A stretch of 64,000 bases of DNA from Lacihabitans soyangensis (GCF_024343775.1 NZ_RJUF01000002.1:124001-188000), one strand, 5' to 3'; numbered from the stretch's first letter, positions 1 to 8,357 are shown. The notes: generated by a model from the letters alone, not told the origin. Numbers and translations are program-made.

Positions 1-410
1 TGAGCCAAATAAGCACTTCCCAAACCTCCACGGATGCCATTGACAGCATCAGTCGCTAAATGCAACTTAGCACTATTTTCTTTTATTAAAGTTTTTTCAA
101 AACCTCTTGGAATGGTCAAAATTAAATCCGTTTTACCATCACCTACCGTCTTGAGAGATTTTCTGTATGATGGAGAATATTCTACCAATTTAAAATAAGA
201 CGAGGCATCGATTTTGTGAATCAGCCGGTTGGAATAAGGCGAATGATCGAGATCCACAATGCTTACTGTTATATTTTTGACCTCATAATCAGCCGCCAAG
301 GGCAAAAGAATCAGTTGCAAAATGGGCATAATGATGATCATCCGCAGAATCGTAGGATTCCGAAATATTTGCTTAAACTCTTTTTGAAGCAGAAAAAGTA
401 ATTTATTCAT
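1..410 (-). CDS. ABC-2 type transporter permease, cut by window start
   Basis: The reading frame opens with ATG at 410-408 and runs off the left edge, so about 136 N-terminal residues are visible. It starts MNKLLFLLQKEFKQIFRNPT, followed by one hydrophobic segment at about residues 25-41 and then a long soluble stretch (VDLDHSPYSNRLIHKIDASS...). This is the ABC2_membrane_3 layout: first membrane helix, large extracytoplasmic domain, remaining helices downstream and here missing. It lies 19 nt after the stop of a paralogous permease and is the last visible gene of an efflux operon. The pair probably forms the heteromeric membrane channel, equivalent to E. coli YbhS/YbhR. The family is clear; the substrate is not visible. 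Confidence 0.85.
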   Translation of the reverse strand, partial: MNKLLFLLQKEFKQIFRNPTILRMIIIMPILQLILLPLAADYEVKNITVSIVDLDHSPYSNRLIHKIDASSYFKLVEYSPSYRKSLKTVGDGKTDLILTIPRGFEKTLIKENSAKLHLATDAVNGIRGGLGSAYLA

Positions 411-429
411 AATGTTTAATTAATAAGCC

Positions 430-1539
430 TTAAGCTTCCAAATTAATTTTAAATTTTTTGATGGCTATGCTCAAGAAAAACACCGTCATTCCTGCTAAAA
501 TCAGCGTTTGTTTTAAAACAAACTCAAAAGACAATCCCTTTACCATAATGGCCTTCATTATACTGTAATACCACTTGGTAGGTATTAAATTACTCATGAC
601 CTGCAGCGGCAGCGGCATATTTTCAATTGGAAACATGAAACCACTAAAAATCAAAGAAGGCATCAGCAATGCCACCAACGAAATAAACATGGCCACTTGT
701 TGCGAATTCACGTTGACAGATATCAACAAACCCAATGAAAGAGTAGTAATAATAAACAATAAACTCTCTGCTAAAAGCAACACCAAACTGCCCTGAATAG
801 GCATATCGAGAATATAAACGGCCATCAACAAAATGAGGATAATATCCAAAAAACACAAAACCATGTAAGGAACGGCCTTGCTGATTAACACCATAATCGG
901 CTTCATGGGCGATACCAACAAAATTTCCATTGTACCCATCTCTTTTTCCTTAACAATAGAAACAGAAGTCATCATAGCTCCCAAGAGCATCATGATGAGC
1001 GTCATCACGCCAGGCACAAAATTATAGGAACTCTTCAACTGCGGATTATAGAGCATTCTAGTCTCCATTTCTATAGCATAAGGCAGCATTTTATTCTCAT
1101 TCACCTCATTCTGATAATCTCTGATGATGGCGGAAGCATAATTTATAGTGATGTTGGCCGTATTGGGGTCAGAGGCATCTGCCACCAACCTTACCTGTGT
1201 TTTTTTGTCTTTAGACAGGTCATTTTCGAAGTTTTGAGGGAAAATCAGTACCAATCTTACCTCTCCTTTTCTAAAAACCCCTTCAATTTCTTTTTCTGAA
1301 TTCAGGTATTTGTTCACCGTAAAATATTGGCTTTGGTCTATCCTGTCTACCAGTGTTTTGGTGGCCGGGTCTTTTGAGAAATCCAATATCGCAATGTTGG
1401 AATTCTTGACCTCACTCGTCAAGGCAAAGCCAAACAAAAGCATCATCACAATCGGCAGACCAATCAAGATAATCAGACTTCGTTTGTCGCGTATCACATG
1501 CCAAAACTCCTTTTTTACAAAGGCAAAAAATACTTTCAT
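430..1539 (-). CDS. ABC-2 type transporter permease (YbhS/YbhR-like)
   Basis: Inner-membrane subunit of an ABC-2 exporter. I place the start at ATG 1539 (MKVFFAFVKKEFWHVIRDKR); the frame is open 12 codons further to 1575, but that extension is charged and atypical, and homologues begin with this amphipathic segment. Visible in order are a first helix (about residues 20-40), an extracytoplasmic domain containing VRLVLIFPQNFENDL, and then five hydrophobic segments beginning near FVPGVMTLIMMLLGAM. The KEKEMGTMEILLVSPMKP loop after the second helix is typical of ABC-2 permeases coupling to their ATPase. It shares an operon with two ATPases upstream and a second permease downstream. The likely role is drug or metabolite efflux with the adaptor and TolC-like genes. 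Confidence 0.88.
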   Translation of the reverse strand: MKVFFAFVKKEFWHVIRDKRSLIILIGLPIVMMLLFGFALTSEVKNSNIAILDFSKDPATKTLVDRIDQSQYFTVNKYLNSEKEIEGVFRKGEVRLVLIFPQNFENDLSKDKKTQVRLVADASDPNTANITINYASAIIRDYQNEVNENKMLPYAIEMETRMLYNPQLKSSYNFVPGVMTLIMMLLGAMMTSVSIVKEKEMGTMEILLVSPMKPIMVLISKAVPYMVLCFLDIILILLMAVYILDMPIQGSLVLLLAESLLFIITTLSLGLLISVNVNSQQVAMFISLVALLMPSLIFSGFMFPIENMPLPLQVMSNLIPTKWYYSIMKAIMVKGLSFEFVLKQTLILAGMTVFFLSIAIKKFKINLEA

Positions 1540-1613
1540 TTTTTTATATTTTACCGCAAAGTCGCAATTATACAACCTTTAATTTTCTTCAATTTTATCC
1601 TTGCCAGAAACAC

Positions 1614-1648
1614 TTTGTGGATTTTGTGTCTTCTTTGTGTCTTTTGTG
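1614..1648 (+). repeat. TTTGTG array, four copies at 9-11 nt spacing
   Basis: The hexamer TTTGTG occurs at 1614, 1623, 1634 and 1643, in the 162-nt gap between the ATPase gene (1702-2445) and the permease gene ending at 1539. Spacing is close to one DNA helical turn. Similar arrays occur at 4467-4490, 21027-21063 and, in the other orientation, 36787-36810. The function is unknown. TTTG is also the core of both Bacteroidota promoter boxes, so these may be promoter-derived or a dispersed intergenic repeat. Confidence 0.6.
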
Positions 1649-1701
1649 TAATAACTTCCTTTTTTTTACAATTACCTATTAATCAATAAAAAAGCCTTAA
1701 G

Positions 1702-2445
1702 TCATTCCGAACGTTTTGCTCCACGAGCCAATTGTAAAAACACACCGTCCATATTCTCCACACCAAACTGCTGTTTCAGCTCAGAGGGTTTTCCAATTGC
1801 CGCTATCGCACCATCCACCATTATAGAAACTCGGTCGCAATACTCGGCTTCGTCCATATAGTGGGTTGTCACAAAAACCGTAATCCCCTTGGCCGAGGCC
1901 TCATAAATCATGTCCCAAAATTGGCGACGGGTGATAGGATCTACTCCACCAGTGGGTTCATCTAGAAAAACCACCTTGGGATTGTGCAAAATGGCTACCG
2001 AAAAGGATATCTTCTGTTTCCAACCCAAGGGCAAAGAACCTACCAGTTTGTCTGCTTCTGGGCCAAGACCAAGTCGTTGGATCAACTCTTCCGACTTGAT
2101 TTTTAAGCTTTTACGATCAATTCCATATATTCCTCCAAAAAATGTAATGTTCTCTCTCACGGTTAGATTCTCATAAAGCGAAAACTTTTGACTCATATAG
2201 CCAATGTTCTCTTTTATCCGCTCATTTTCTTTGTAAACATCAAATCCTGCCACAGTGGCCACACCTGAAGATGGACTCAATAGACCACAAAGAATTTTCA
2301 TGGCAGTAGTTTTACCTGCACCGTTGGCTCCCAAAAAACCAAAAATTTCCCCTACTTTCACATCAAAAGAAATGTTGTTAACGGCCACAAAATCGCCAAA
2401 TCTTCGGGTCAAGTTTTCGGTATGTATAACTATTTCTGGCATCAT
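1702..2445 (-). CDS. ABC transporter ATP-binding protein (YbhF C-terminal-half-like)
   Basis: ATPase subunit of the efflux complex. Walker A is GANGAGKTT at residues 39-47, and Walker B is VVFLDEPTGGVDP, followed by the H-loop VTTHYMDEAEYCDR. The signature motif is non-canonical, SLPLGWKQK instead of LSGGxxQ. That variant is characteristic of the second nucleotide-binding domain of YbhF-type exporters and suggests an asymmetric ATPase heterodimer with the neighbouring subunit. The start overlaps the stop of the upstream ATPase gene by 4 nt, so the two are translationally coupled. In E. coli both domains are fused in one protein; here they are separate genes. Length (247 residues) is normal for a single ATPase domain. 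Confidence 0.92.
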   Translation of the reverse strand: MMPEIVIHTENLTRRFGDFVAVNNISFDVKVGEIFGFLGANGAGKTTAMKILCGLLSPSSGVATVAGFDVYKENERIKENIGYMSQKFSLYENLTVRENITFFGGIYGIDRKSLKIKSEELIQRLGLGPEADKLVGSLPLGWKQKISFSVAILHNPKVVFLDEPTGGVDPITRRQFWDMIYEASAKGITVFVTTHYMDEAEYCDRVSIMVDGAIAAIGKPSELKQQFGVENMDGVFLQLARGAKRSE

Positions 2446-3371
2446 TGAGGATTTTCAGATTCTAACATGAGCTTTATAAAAGTATCTTCAATGTTGGGTT
2501 CTATTGCTTTTATTTCTACCCCTTTGTGATTTTTATCTGCCAAATATTTGCTTAAAGAATCTACTTTTTCTGTGCCTGATTTCAACACCACGTGGTTTTC
2601 TTCTCCAAAAGCAAAACAAGTGAGCGTATCTTCGTAAGCCCGGATGTCATTCAAAAGTCGGAACCGCTCCTCCCCTTTTACAGCCAAAAGCAACTGTGTA
2701 TTTTTTGAAATGATATTCTTCAAAGTATCAATATCCAAGATTTTCCCTTTTTGAATCAAAGCAATTCTGTCGCAACGGCTGGCCTCGTCCATGTAGGGTG
2801 TCGAGACCAAAATTGTGATTCCTCGGGATTTTAGTCTGTCCAACATATCCCAAAATTCTTTTCTCGAAACTGGATCAACACCTGTGGTGGGTTCATCCAA
2901 AAAAAGCACTTTGGGCTGGTGAATCAAGGCACAACACAAGGCAAGTTTTTGTTTCATTCCGCCCGAAAGTTTTCCCGCAAGTCGCTTTTTGAAAGGTTCT
3001 ATCTGGACATAAATATCTTCTATCAAATGGAAATTTTCTTCCACCGTGGTGTTAAAAACCGTTGCGAAGAAATTTAGATTTTCTTCGATACTCAAATCCT
3101 GATAAAGAGAGAATTTACCGGGCATATAGCCCACTATTTTTCTAATATCCCAAAGATTTTTGACCACATCTAAGCCTGCCACTGTCGCTTGCCCTTGGTC
3201 GGCCACCAACAAAGTGGTCAGAATCCTGAAAAGCGTGGTTTTACCCGCACCGTCAGGTCCAATTAGCCCGAAAAGCTCTCCTGATTTTACCTCCAGACTG
3301 ATGTTATCTAAAGCCAAAACCTTCCCCTTTTCATAGGTCTTTGTGATATTTTTTACTGAAATACTCGACAT
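2442..3371 (-). CDS. ABC transporter ATP-binding protein (YbhF N-terminal-half-like)
   Basis: Second ATPase of the efflux operon, 309 residues. It has Walker A GPDGAGKTT near residue 40, a canonical signature LSGGMKQK, Walker B VLFLDEPTTGVDP and the switch region VSTPYMDEASRCDR, where TP replaces the usual TH of the H-loop. The C-terminal 80 residues after the ATPase core (LLLAVKGEERFRLLNDIRAY...) match the usual extension that contacts the permease. It pairs with the degenerate-signature ATPase at 1702-2445, so one composite ATP site would carry the canonical signature and the other the GWKQ variant. The start is 1 nt from the stop of the adaptor gene. Loss of the H-loop histidine is worth noting. 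Confidence 0.92.
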   Translation of the reverse strand: MSSISVKNITKTYEKGKVLALDNISLEVKSGELFGLIGPDGAGKTTLFRILTTLLVADQGQATVAGLDVVKNLWDIRKIVGYMPGKFSLYQDLSIEENLNFFATVFNTTVEENFHLIEDIYVQIEPFKKRLAGKLSGGMKQKLALCCALIHQPKVLFLDEPTTGVDPVSRKEFWDMLDRLKSRGITILVSTPYMDEASRCDRIALIQKGKILDIDTLKNIISKNTQLLLAVKGEERFRLLNDIRAYEDTLTCFAFGEENHVVLKSGTEKVDSLSKYLADKNHKGVEIKAIEPNIEDTFIKLMLESENPQ

Positions 3372-3372
3372 A

Positions 3373-4350
3373 TCAAGGCAATTTCACTTCGCCGTACATT
3401 CCTATTTTCAAGAATCCATCGTTTTTCACCTTTATTTTGGTGGCATAGACCAAGTTAGCTCTTTCGTCTTTGGTTTGGATGGTTTTGGGTGTAAACTCCG
3501 CCTTGGACGCTATCCATTCCACCACCCCACTTAGTTCTTTGTACTCGTCTTTGCCTTTATCTACAAATACTTTCACCAACTGATTGGTTTTTATTTTGGC
3601 CAACTGATCGCCTGTGATATAGGCACGGAGAACCATGTTTTCCATGTCTGCTATTTTATACAGAGGCTTGCCCATGGCCGTCACTTCGTTGGCTTCAGCA
3701 AATTTCACCAAGACCGTTCCTGGGATAGAATTTACGATGCTGCATCTTTTGATTTGGTCCTCAATCTGAGCCACACGCTCCATCAAGGGCTTTTTCTCAC
3801 TTAATATTCCGCGGTTTTGAATACCCACTTGAGCTTCCTGAGATTTGATTTGTTGTCTCAAAACGCCCACATTGGTTTCCATGGCCGATATCTGCTTTTT
3901 CAAAACTTCATATTGCCCTGTCAAATCATCCAGTTGTTTGGTAGGAATGGCATCGGCTTTTACCAAGTTTTGTAAACGACCTTTTTCTTTCTCCAGATTC
4001 TTCAATTGTTCTTTTTGAGCAGCTATTTGGGCCACTTGGGCATTGATTTGCTCTTTCAAAATCTGCGTTTGGGGCGAAGCGTCGTTTCTCTTTTCAGAGA
4101 GAGCATTCATACTCGCCTCCACTTGGGCCTTTTGTAAACCCAAATTCTGACAATCGATGGTACCTACTAACTGATTTGCTGTAAGCACCGAGCCTTCTTC
4201 AATATTGAAAGTCAGTATTTTACCATTGCTTTCTGATGAAACAATGGTTTCGGTGGCCTCGAACACACCCGTAGCGTCAAAAGCCTGATCGCCTGATTTA
4301 CAGGCAGATGTAAGCGATATGACTAAAATGGAGAAGAATAATTTTTTCAT
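3373..4350 (-). CDS. HlyD/YbhG-type periplasmic adaptor lipoprotein
   Basis: Membrane-fusion protein linking the ABC permeases to the TolC-like channel. The N-terminus MKKLFFSILVISLTSACKSG is a lipoprotein signal with lipobox TSAC, so the mature protein is probably lipid-anchored. Residues about 30-65 form the first biotinyl-lipoyl half (GKILTFNIEEGSVLTANQ), about 70-195 a long coiled-coil hairpin rich in K/E/Q, and the second lipoyl half and beta-barrel follow (SIVNSIPGTVLVKFAEANEV...). The length of 325 residues is typical. It sits between the TolC-like gene, after a 155-nt repeat-bearing gap, and the ATPases. It is equivalent to E. coli YbhG in position and architecture. Confidence 0.9.
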   Translation of the reverse strand: MKKLFFSILVISLTSACKSGDQAFDATGVFEATETIVSSESNGKILTFNIEEGSVLTANQLVGTIDCQNLGLQKAQVEASMNALSEKRNDASPQTQILKEQINAQVAQIAAQKEQLKNLEKEKGRLQNLVKADAIPTKQLDDLTGQYEVLKKQISAMETNVGVLRQQIKSQEAQVGIQNRGILSEKKPLMERVAQIEDQIKRCSIVNSIPGTVLVKFAEANEVTAMGKPLYKIADMENMVLRAYITGDQLAKIKTNQLVKVFVDKGKDEYKELSGVVEWIASKAEFTPKTIQTKDERANLVYATKIKVKNDGFLKIGMYGEVKLP

Positions 4351-4387
4351 TTTTTATCTATTTTAAAATATTTTTGTTCGATTCGTC

Positions 4388-4431
4388 CACTTCGGCACTT
4401 CGGCACTTCGGCTCCGCTCAGTGTCCGAAGT
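4388..4431 (+). repeat. CACTTCGG triplication ending in a hairpin
   Basis: The 8-mer CACTTCGG is repeated three times without gaps at 4388-4411. The last copy can pair with CCGAAGT at 4425-4431 (ACTTCGG/CCGAAGT, 7 bp, 13-nt loop CTCCGCTCAGTGT). From memory, the hairpin resembles the CTTCGACTCCGCTCAG-type intergenic repeat seen dispersed in Bacteroidota genomes. It lies between the TolC-like gene and the adaptor gene of one operon, so it will be in their mRNA if they are co-transcribed. Confidence 0.6.
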
Positions 4432-4466
4432 TGAGAAAAATTATACATTGAAGTGTACTAAATGTC

Positions 4467-4490
4467 TTTGTGCCTCAATGCCTTTGTGCC
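4467..4490 (+). repeat. Two TTTGTGCC copies
   Basis: TTTGTGCC occurs at 4467-4474 and 4483-4490, 16 nt apart, just downstream of the CACTTCGG repeat and before the stop of the TolC-like gene (minus strand). This is a smaller relative of the TTTGTG arrays elsewhere in the window. No function is known. Confidence 0.45.
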
Positions 4491-4505
4491 TCCCTTGAAA
4501 AACCC

Positions 4506-5777
4506 TCACTTCAAATTCCCCGAAATAATTTTCAAGTTAAACTTCGCCTGAAGCAACTGCACCTCATGCAAAATACTGTTTTGTTTGGCGATATCTTCAT
4601 TGGTCAGTTCGGTCAGAAAGTCGGAGGCCGTTATGATGCCATTATCCAGCTGAGCTTCGGCCGTTTGTTTGATTTGCTTTCTGATATCTAAAATCTTAGC
4701 ATCTGTTGAAACCAAACTTTCGAGCCTTTCGATTTCTTGATTTTGATTGCTTAATTTAATTTTTGTTGCCAAAATAAAGGACTCTTTTTGGGTATCTATT
4801 TTCTGTTGAGAAATCTTTATCTGTTGATTTTCATTGCTTTGAGAACCGCTGTACAAGAAACTCAATGGCACTTTCAAATTCACTCCGCCAATGAAATAAG
4901 TCCCGAAAGAATTTGCCAAAAAATTCAAGCCAGGCTTTCCATACCCACCTGTTGCAAAGGCCGATATTTTTGGCAAATTCTTGGCTTTTACCATTTCCTG
5001 ATTAATATCTAAGACGCTTTTCTGGTAGTCCAAAAGCAGTAATTCAGGCCTAGAAATATCCTGAGCAGGCGTAGAAACAAATCTTGGAAGCTCAAAAATG
5101 GTGGTTTCGCCTAATGACTTACCAGTTAAAAGCTCCAAAGCTTCAACCGAACTTTTCTTTCTTTTTTGGGCATCTATGAGCAATTGATTCATCTCCAAAA
5201 TCTTTGCGTCTATGGCCAAAAGATTCGATTTTATGGCGGTGCCATTGCTGATGGCCGCCCGCATTTTATCTGATTTCGTCTCTAAGTCTTTTTGCAGAAT
5301 CTGGGCATTTTCTATTTGTTTTTCAGCAAACAAAATCCCGAAATAAAGGCCGCTTACTTGCTCTTTTATTTGGTATAAATCTGTAACCAGCTTTTGCTCC
5401 TCGGCTTTGGCATTGGCCACTGCAACTTCTTTTTGTTTGGACAACACTCCTCCATCCCAGATATTCTGTACCACATCCAATGTAGCCCTGTACTGATCCT
5501 TAGGAGGGGGAGAAATAGACACATTGGGCAAAGAAATGGGCAAGCTGGTTACCTCCGACTGCCAAGAGGCTTGTCCACCCAAGCTGGTCTGTGGGAGATA
5601 ATTACTATTGAGCAACCTCACCTGTAGATCGGCCGTTTGCCTAATCAAAGGCAGATTAGCCGCGTTTGGGTGGTGAGTTTCTGATAAATCAAGGCATTGT
5701 TCAAGCGTAACCTTAGACTGAGCAAATCCAAAATTTACGGCACAACAAAACAATACCATGAGCGAAAATTTACGCAT
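4506..5777 (-). CDS. TolC-like outer-membrane efflux channel protein
   Basis: Outer-membrane factor of the efflux system. A signal peptide (MRKFSLMVLFCCAVNFGFAQ) precedes a 400-residue body made of two OEP-type repeats. The first starts KVTLEQCLDLSETHHPNA and continues with long amphipathic helices (KEVAVANAKAEEQKLVTDLY...). The second starts around RPELLLLDYQKSVLDINQEM and again ends in helical coiled coil. The repeated AL..A..hhP.l pattern and 423-residue length fit the TolC family. The gene overlaps the upstream TetR gene by 8 nt, so regulator and channel are probably translated from one message. It is the natural partner of the adaptor, ATPases and permeases that follow. Confidence 0.9.
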   Translation of the reverse strand: MRKFSLMVLFCCAVNFGFAQSKVTLEQCLDLSETHHPNAANLPLIRQTADLQVRLLNSNYLPQTSLGGQASWQSEVTSLPISLPNVSISPPPKDQYRATLDVVQNIWDGGVLSKQKEVAVANAKAEEQKLVTDLYQIKEQVSGLYFGILFAEKQIENAQILQKDLETKSDKMRAAISNGTAIKSNLLAIDAKILEMNQLLIDAQKRKKSSVEALELLTGKSLGETTIFELPRFVSTPAQDISRPELLLLDYQKSVLDINQEMVKAKNLPKISAFATGGYGKPGLNFLANSFGTYFIGGVNLKVPLSFLYSGSQSNENQQIKISQQKIDTQKESFILATKIKLSNQNQEIERLESLVSTDAKILDIRKQIKQTAEAQLDNGIITASDFLTELTNEDIAKQNSILHEVQLLQAKFNLKIISGNLK

Positions 5778-6372
5778 GATTTGTAGGTGTTAAAATAAGT
5801 TTAACATAATTCTTGAGTTCATCTATTCTTTGTTGCATGAGCAGCTGAAACTGCTCGTCGTTTATGCCTATCAGTTCTTTCATGGCTGGCCGACTGAGAA
5901 AAGGAAATATACTCATGCCCATCACGCTTACAGCAAACTGAAAAGGATTTACCTCCCTGATTTTACCCGATTGGAGGTCACTAAAAAAACTTTCGAAGAA
6001 AATCTCCTTCATAAAACCAAAGGGAAGTTTTTTGATGAAATGTTTGTCGTCTTTTCTGTTGATGGTTGAAATGATAAAAAACGGCATAAATGGGTATTTG
6101 ATGAGGATATCGTAATACTGTTCAATAAAAAAACAAACCTTATCCGTAAATCCCTCGTAGGATTTCATTTGCTCGCTGATGGTCGGGAAAACCACTTTTA
6201 CTTTTTCTTCGAAAATCTTCTCAAAGAGCATTTCCTTCGATCTGAAATAATAATGCAACATGGCCTTGTTGATTTCGGCCCTGTCGGCAATTTCTTGCAT
6301 ACGAGCCCCATCATAACCGTGTTCTATAAAAACCTCCTCGGCAGCCTTAATTATTTTCTCTTCTGTAGTCAC
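5770..6372 (-). CDS. TetR/AcrR family transcriptional regulator
   Basis: First gene of the efflux operon. The N-terminal helix-turn-helix spans residues 5-50 (EKIIKAAEEVFIEHGYDGAR, then MQEIADRAEINKAMLHYYFR), with the recognition-helix end HYYFRSKEMLF typical of TetR. The C-terminal 140 residues are the helical ligand-binding and dimerisation part, which is not conserved enough to predict a ligand. By analogy with E. coli CecR, which controls ybhGFSR, it probably represses its own operon and responds to an exported compound; this is inference. An operator would be expected in the spacer upstream of 6372, but I found no clear dyad immediately next to the start. Confidence 0.92.
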   Translation of the reverse strand: MTTEEKIIKAAEEVFIEHGYDGARMQEIADRAEINKAMLHYYFRSKEMLFEKIFEEKVKVVFPTISEQMKSYEGFTDKVCFFIEQYYDILIKYPFMPFFIISTINRKDDKHFIKKLPFGFMKEIFFESFFSDLQSGKIREVNPFQFAVSVMGMSIFPFLSRPAMKELIGINDEQFQLLMQQRIDELKNYVKLILTPTNHA

Positions 6373-6542
6373 TATCCAAATAGTTTAACTAAATGATTTA
6401 ACCATTTGGTTAATTTTTAAACAAATGTAAATGATGATTTTAAAAAAGCAAACAATGAAGGCTTATTTTTTCAGGAAAATACAAAATAAACACTAATTGT
6501 TACTAATAATTTCTGAACAGTCCGTTGCGAAATTTTGATTGG

Positions 6543-6700
6543 GGAATGATACTAGAATTAGAAAAGAAAATCAAAATTTACAGGGGGCCGCCTAGGTAGG
6601 ATCATTCCGGGCCGCCGGTGCGGTTCAGAAAATGTTTTTTTTGTTACTTTTTTTTCGAACGGTGCGACGACTCGCAAAAAAGTAAGCCTGCCTGGCAAGG
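6543..6700. repeat. Composite inverted-repeat element in the 485-nt spacer 6373-6857
   Basis: The spacer between tetR and the patatin gene holds a locally G/C-rich island unlike its A/T-rich surroundings. GGAATGAT (6543-6550) is inverted as ATCATTCC (6601-6608). GGCCGCC appears twice (6586-6592, 6610-6616). TTACTTTTTT (6644-6653) pairs perfectly with AAAAAAGTAA (6676-6685) across 22 nt, followed by GCCTGCCTGGCAAGGC. No gene is visible here. It resembles a dispersed non-coding repeat; the remainder of the spacer (6373-6542, 6701-6857) shows only A/T-rich leader DNA. Confidence 0.55.
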
Positions 6701-6857
6701 CACGAAAGAAAATTAAAAACGGCAATGCTTATTAAGTACTAAAGAAACCCTCAAGACACATGCACATTCTACTCATTTCCACAAGTATTTACACCTGATT
6801 TACAAGCACTTAATTGCTTTTCCAAGAAAACCATTTTATCTTCAAAACAAAAAAGCC

Positions 6858-8078
6858 ATGAATATAAAAGACTTCACCGAAGACCCGGAGGTACGGGATT
6901 TGATTGCCAAAATAAAATCCAAAAACCCAAAAGTATCAGATACGCTGGACGACCAAGGGAACCAATACGTAGACATCGTGATGGAAGGCGGTGGTGTGTT
7001 GGGCATTGCTTTGGTGGGCTATACTTATGCTTTGGAGCAAGCCAAAATCAAGTTCTGCAGCTTGGCTGGCACCTCTGCTGGAGCCATAAATGCCATGATG
7101 TTGGCCAGCGTGAAGCCCACAAAGTACTCTACCAGCTCCGAAGAATTGATAGATATCATCAGCAACAAAAACTTCTTTGACTTTGTAGATGGTGAGCCAT
7201 ATGTGAAGAAAATCATCAAAGACGTGTTGAGCGACCAACCGATGATATGGGTGGGTATAAAAAACCTTTTCAATTTGGGTAAGCTCCTCCGACTGATAAG
7301 AGAAGAATTGGGCCTAAACGAAGGCAAAAACTTTGAAGATTGGGTAAAGAATATCCTCGAAACCCACCAGATACACTCCACCAGCGATTTACAAAACCAT
7401 AGAAATACCGTTGCCAGCCAATTGAAACTCAAAGAAGGCGTGACGGGCAATACCGTATTCAGCTCCAAAATAGCCATCATAGCTTCTGATGTGACTACCC
7501 AAACCAAAGTGGAATTTCCCTTACACAAGGAGCTGTATTTTAAGAACTCCGACGAGGTTTCGCCCTCCAAATATGTGCGGGCTACGATGTCTATACCGCT
7601 GTTTTTCAAGCCTTTCACCGTTCAGAATTTACCTGAAAACCAAGAAAAACTTTGGGAGAAAACCGTGGGTTATGAAGGCGAAATACCAAAGAAAATCAGT
7701 TTTGTAGATGGTGGCACGTTGTCCAATTTCCCCATTAATGTGTTCCACCTCAGTGCGGGTGTGCCACGCAAACCTACTTTTGGCGTAAGGCTGGGCAAAG
7801 ACCGCCAAAAATTCAACAGCATAAAAACCTTCCTGAAGTATTTCTTTGCCATATTCAACACCATGCGGTACCTCCACGACTACGATTTTCTATTAAAAAA
7901 CCGCGACTACAAACACCTGATAGGCATGATAGACACCGACGGGCACAATTGGCTAAACTTCGACATCACCGACGAAGAAAAACTCGACCTCTTCAAAAGA
8001 GGCGTTCGTGCCGCAGCAGATTTCGTGGATAAATTTGATTGGGAGGGGTATAAGAAGTTGAGGGGGACAATGGGGTGA
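6858..8078 (+). CDS. Patatin-like phospholipase family protein
   Basis: Predicted acyl hydrolase of the patatin/ExoU fold. The oxyanion motif GGGVLG is at residues 44-49, the nucleophile elbow GTSAG at 71-75 (Ser73), and the catalytic Asp lies in DGG at 284-286 (FVDGGTLSNFPINVF). All elements of the Ser-Asp dyad are therefore intact. There is no signal peptide or membrane helix, so it is probably cytoplasmic. The remaining C-terminal part is 115 residues with no recognisable domain. Length is 406 residues. It stands alone: no CD-NTase or other CBASS gene is adjacent, and the next gene (8358) has different base composition. Substrate unknown. Confidence 0.9.
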   Translation: MNIKDFTEDPEVRDLIAKIKSKNPKVSDTLDDQGNQYVDIVMEGGGVLGIALVGYTYALEQAKIKFCSLAGTSAGAINAMMLASVKPTKYSTSSEELIDIISNKNFFDFVDGEPYVKKIIKDVLSDQPMIWVGIKNLFNLGKLLRLIREELGLNEGKNFEDWVKNILETHQIHSTSDLQNHRNTVASQLKLKEGVTGNTVFSSKIAIIASDVTTQTKVEFPLHKELYFKNSDEVSPSKYVRATMSIPLFFKPFTVQNLPENQEKLWEKTVGYEGEIPKKISFVDGGTLSNFPINVFHLSAGVPRKPTFGVRLGKDRQKFNSIKTFLKYFFAIFNTMRYLHDYDFLLKNRDYKHLIGMIDTDGHNWLNFDITDEEKLDLFKRGVRAAADFVDKFDWEGYKKLRGTMG

Positions 8079-8357
8079 GGAAAAAAATAGCTTGTAGGAA
8101 GTTTTTCTAGAACACGAACTTAATGTTTTGAATTAGTTATAAACTTACTTAACTTTGATTGTAGGATTATATTTAAAACTAAATAAAAAAATAATAATAC
8201 AATTACCTTTTTGTAAACAAATAACTGATTATCAGATAACTACTTAACTAAATCAACCAATTACAATAACGATATTACTAAAACTTTAAAAATGAGTTTT
8301 GGAAAATTACTCTTTTTTTAATTTTAAAAAACCAACACTGCAAGAAAAATAAAAAAA

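Noticed and set aside
7025-7618. Long minus-strand frame inside the patatin gene
   Set aside because: Antisense to the clearly functional patatin motifs (GTSAG, DGG); its own translation shows no recognisable domain.
6858-8078. CBASS CapV phospholipase hypothesis
   Set aside because: CapV effectors sit next to CD-NTase and often Cap2/Cap3 genes. None is present within 6 kb on either side, and the neighbour at 8358 does not look like any of them.
8225-8235. CTGATTATCAG palindrome in the leader of the 8358 gene
   Set aside because: An 11-bp palindrome in very A/T-rich DNA is expected by chance; no second copy nearby.
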